The notes below the pieces were generated by a model. The model was not told the origin of the DNA. It saw only the letters and a program-made list of their open reading frames with translations, and did not search any database. A DNA stretch of 64,000 bases, from NCBI GenBank assembly GCA_023634235.1, contig JAMKCF010000011.1:2498001-2562000 (forward strand), given 5' to 3'. Positions within the stretch are counted from its first letter, which is position 1, and each line of letters opens with the position of its first letter. Source of the stretch: Pisaster brevispinus (Eukaryota > Echinodermata > Asteroidea > Forcipulatida > Asteriidae). Shown in pieces: positions 60,682 to 64,000 of the stretch. A program made the position numbers and the translations under genes.

Positions 60682-63150
60682 AACCATGAAATGTTATAAA
60701 ATATTCAAGTTTCCATACAATATTTAGCTAGGATTCGGTTACTAAAAGGGTGACAAAATTTGCTGCAAATTAAAAATCCGGGTGTCCAAATTGTTCTTTT
60801 ACAATAAATACATAATGAAAGAAAAAAAACCCAGAGTGTCTAAGACACCCAGACACCCCACTGGCTAACACTATGTCCATAAACTATACCAAGGTCTATT
60901 ATTAATTAATACTACTCTTATCTTAAAATTATCAGGTAATAAAAATGCACAAAACCAAAGTGTTACAACCTTGTACTTTTTGTAGTCCTATAGTAAATAG
61001 TAGGCCTATAGTAGCAGAGAACAAATTTTAAAAAGTACACACACACACACTTTAGAAAGTTACTTTTTAAATGGCATCTTTGACCAACTTCTCTGAGATC
61101 CCTTGCCAAAAAAAGGTTGATGAAAAATGTCAGCAGACCTTGGAGGGGACTCTTGAAGGGGCACAGCAATTTTCCTCTGGGAAGGGTTGCTTCTAATGTG
61201 GAAATGTATTCCAAAGGGCACCACAGCAAGAGCACAGGGCACCACAGGGCACCACCTGCAAGTGCTGTGGGTGCTGCAGGTTACTTCATGGCCCGTGTCA
61301 GTCATTTTAAACACCATCTTTTGACAATTTACTACACTACCTGTAAAAACTATATGATTAAAGCTCCTATTTAAAAAAAATGTACCTACACAAATTAATT
61401 CGAATTTTTCCCATGGCTTTTCCTATCCAAGCATGGATACTTTCTATTTACCCCCATGATGGTATTAAACTCTCACATGCCACGCCCCTCGCCCCCAATC
61501 ACCCCATTCTACCCAACCTCACACCACTGTCACCCTACCCCCCCCCCCCCAATAATGACCAGACGTGTGCATGTATTGTGCTCCTTGATGGTTGAAGTGG
61601 TACAGAGTCTTCCAGCAGGAACCTGCTTGAATTGAGATGGGCGTGGCATGAAACTTAATTAGGACGTAGGCCTAATTGAATCACATTCAACAAATGACCA
61701 ACATGACCAATGAATTTCATTATTACATTATGGACTGACTGCATAAAACTTGGCTGGTCTACTTAATTGCTTCATGGAGATAACAATTGTAATTTATCTG
61801 TAGTTGGAATTTTTCCTTTATACGTTTATATGTACCCACAATAATTTACCATTCAGCCAATAAACTGAATGCAGTGCACAGTGTATAATTATATGGTTAT
61901 AATGGATAGATACTATGAATTGGGTAAACAAATTATTATCAATAACCGTTTGAACTGTTCATAACATGGTTCATTAATTTATTCACTTCCCCTCTACTAC
62001 AAATCACTCAATACAAAACCTACAGATAGTTAACTTGGTTCGGACAACTGTACATCTTTTTGGTTGGCCCAACCAACCGGAATGGCATTCCAACCTTTGT
62101 TCTCTTACAATAGTTTCACTCCAATCCATACCTATCTTGTCAAGAGGTCTGCATTGTCAACAAGAACAATCAATAGCTGACCCTATTGACCTCGGGTCTT
62201 TCTTATAAGTACAGTGCAAGCATGGTTCTAATCATGTAGTAAGCAGATTTCATGGGAGTGTTTGAGTTTGAGTTAATAGTAAGATTCATGAAGTGGTGGG
62301 TGGGAGATTTTTCTTTCTAGCCGTAGCTTTTTGTAAGGTCAGATATATATCTTATTGATTTCCATAGTAAATTGTATTATAGTTTGAAGAGACTTTAAAC
62401 GTTGTAAGACATTCATGCTCAACAGACTCTGAAGAAGAAAGCTTGTTATGGAAGATTGATAATATGTTTGAAATATCTTTGTTAAAGACTTCTTGTGGAG
62501 AATGTTGACCAGTCCTCAGCTGTTTGAACAGGGTAGATTCTAGGATCACTGGCTAGTAAACTCGCTGTGCCAACTCCATTCAAATGGATGGCACGCACCC
62601 TTGACTTAAAGGGGTGGAGGGCATTGGTATATTTTCAAAATGCCCTTGTGTTAGAACATTTCATGATGTGTTTCGTATTCTTATTCTTATTCTTTATTTG
62701 GCCATTAAATACACACAAACAGTCAGTAAGTAACAAAATGAAGGAATAAATAAAAAAATAAATCAGTATTTTAAGTAAATACAAGCAATAATTTGAATAG
62801 GTAGTTTTTGATTACATAGAGGTCAGGAAAAAAAATTTGAAAATCTAATTGTTTGATTTGCTAAATTCCTTTATCATGTCTATGGCAACCCTTCACAGCG
62901 GGGTTACAATATTGGCAAAAAATGAGGTAGTCCATGAAAGTAGCGAGGTGGGCTGCACATTCGGATTGGCAGGGAAAGCCCTGCTGTACACTAATATTAC
63001 CCCTATTTATTGGGCCAGAGGTATTCCTGAAACCATCTCACCTCCTTAGGAGTATGCAGAACCGGCAGCCAAAATTGACTTCAGCTCAAAACATGTATTG
63101 CTATAAAAATCTCCATGGGTCTGTTAACAGTGACCAGCTGTACAAAAGGC
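60682..63150. other. Unassigned DNA downstream of the unidentified exon
   Basis: No further exon could be supported. There is AT-rich sequence, a C run near 61539 and short open frames without signatures. A frame at 62879-63049 (MATLHSGVTILAKNEV...) has no recognised relatives. This may be intron of the gene beginning at 60085. Confidence 0.4.
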
Positions 63151-63320
63151 CAGCCGTCGATTTCACCAAACTCTTCCTAACTTAGGATTAATCTTAGGAC
63201 TTAGGACGAGTCCCAGCCTTGCACTGTAACATGTAAACCTTAAGATTAATCCTAAGTTAGGACTAGTTACTCGTCCTAACTCAAGATAGGATTAATCCTA
63301 GCGTTTTGTGAATTCGGCTG
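63151..63320. mobile_element. Foldback MITE rich in TTAGGATTAATC
   Basis: Ends CAGCCGTCGATTTCACCAAA and, in reverse complement, CAGCCGAATTCACAAAACGC. AACTTAGGATTAATCTTAGG, TAAGATTAATCCTAAGTTAG and ATAGGATTAATCCTA make multiple internal inverted pairs. The end sequence resembles family C. Confidence 0.8.
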
Positions 63321-63379
63321 CTGCAGCCCCTCATGTACTGTTGTTCACCAAGTAAAACTGTAACCCTAAATTTGCTGAT

Positions 63380-63600
63380 CTCTCAATGAAACTCCGGTTC
63401 GAATCCGGCCGGGGCACTGTGTGAATTGGGTTTTCAGTCATTACTGATTGAGTGGGTTTTCCCTGGAACTCCCACATCTAATACTGAAACTTACTTCCTT
63501 ATCTTTTCTCCTTCTTAGCTACTATAGTGATTAAGTTTGCTTTTCTGAAAGTCCTTGGCTTTACAACCAGAATTAAACAAAATGAAATGAAATGAAAGTG
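63380..63600 (+). mobile_element. tRNA-derived SINE, third family
   Basis: B box CGGTTCGAATCCGGCCGG, a ~180-bp unique body and a tail of AAATG repeats (AAAATGAAATGAAATGAAA) ending near 63598. The A box is degraded. The rest of the window to 64000 shows nothing recognisable. Confidence 0.65.
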
Positions 63601-64000
63601 AGTACTCACTACCCATTATCCCAATATCAGTTCGAATTTGATGGTACATCTCCAGAAAACCACCCTTACAAAATGTACATGTACCACCACCCCTTTAAGA
63701 TTTCCATCCAGCACTTTCTGAATATCCTGCTCATTGTAACACCCCTTGGAAGGTAAAGTCCTTTCAGTCAGCAGGCGGATTTAGCTTCTTACAATTCTGG
63801 ACGGTCCACGAACCACCCTGTTTGTGCCAACAAGGCCGTGGGCATTTAACTGCATTAAGGATAACTGATGGTGGAAGGCTTTTCCTTTTTGATCTGAAAG
63901 GGGAGGGCACAATGTCAATACTCAAGGGTCACTGTCATCTGAACTATCCCAATTGAATCCCTTTTCTCCCAATGAGGATATCAGTGGTCCTGATCAGGAA

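Overview
This is animal nuclear DNA: AT-rich, intron-rich, with GT-AG splice sites and many short inverted-repeat transposons and tRNA-derived SINEs. A marine deuterostome, most plausibly an echinoderm, is suggested by an intact Ty3/gypsy element of the Gmr1 type (integrase encoded before reverse transcriptase), a group described mainly from deuterostomes. No species can be named from the sequence alone.

Layout, all host genes on the + strand: (1) 1-3.5 kb, 5' flank with a degenerate three-unit tandem repeat. (2) 3.5-8.7 kb, RPL17 (uL22), six coding exons giving 184 aa, with introns holding two pogo/Tigger-like elements, a LINE tail, a MITE and a tRNA-like foldback element. (3) 10.8-26.4 kb, DTWD2-type tRNA acp3U transferase, five coding exons; its last intron (8.9 kb) carries a complete 7,459-bp Gmr1-like LTR retrotransposon in antisense orientation, with 1,298-bp LTRs that differ at one base and a perfect 5-bp target duplication. 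(4) 26.4-34 kb, gene-poor DNA with several foldback elements. (5) 34.0-54.2 kb, a ten-exon 'colmedin' (gliomedin/UNC-122-like type II membrane collagen ending in an olfactomedin domain, 922 aa) behind a TATA box; one collagen exon in its fourth intron is wrecked and appears to be skipped. (6) 54.2-60 kb, 3' flank with MITEs and SINEs. (7) 60.1-60.4 kb, the first recognisable exon of an unidentified protein; the rest to 64 kb is repeats and unassigned DNA.

The host genes are not an operon and have unrelated jobs: ribosome structure, tRNA D-loop modification and extracellular matrix or cell adhesion. All three recognised reading frames close exactly across every proposed splice junction (555, 846 and 2,769 nt), which is the strongest support for the models. 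The most unusual content is the very young Gmr1-like element, a family of tRNA-like cores enclosed in inverted repeats, a MITE whose empty site survives in an adjacent tandem copy, a foldback element with hammerhead-like cores, and a near-perfect hairpin whose arms each carry a CTCF-like motif.
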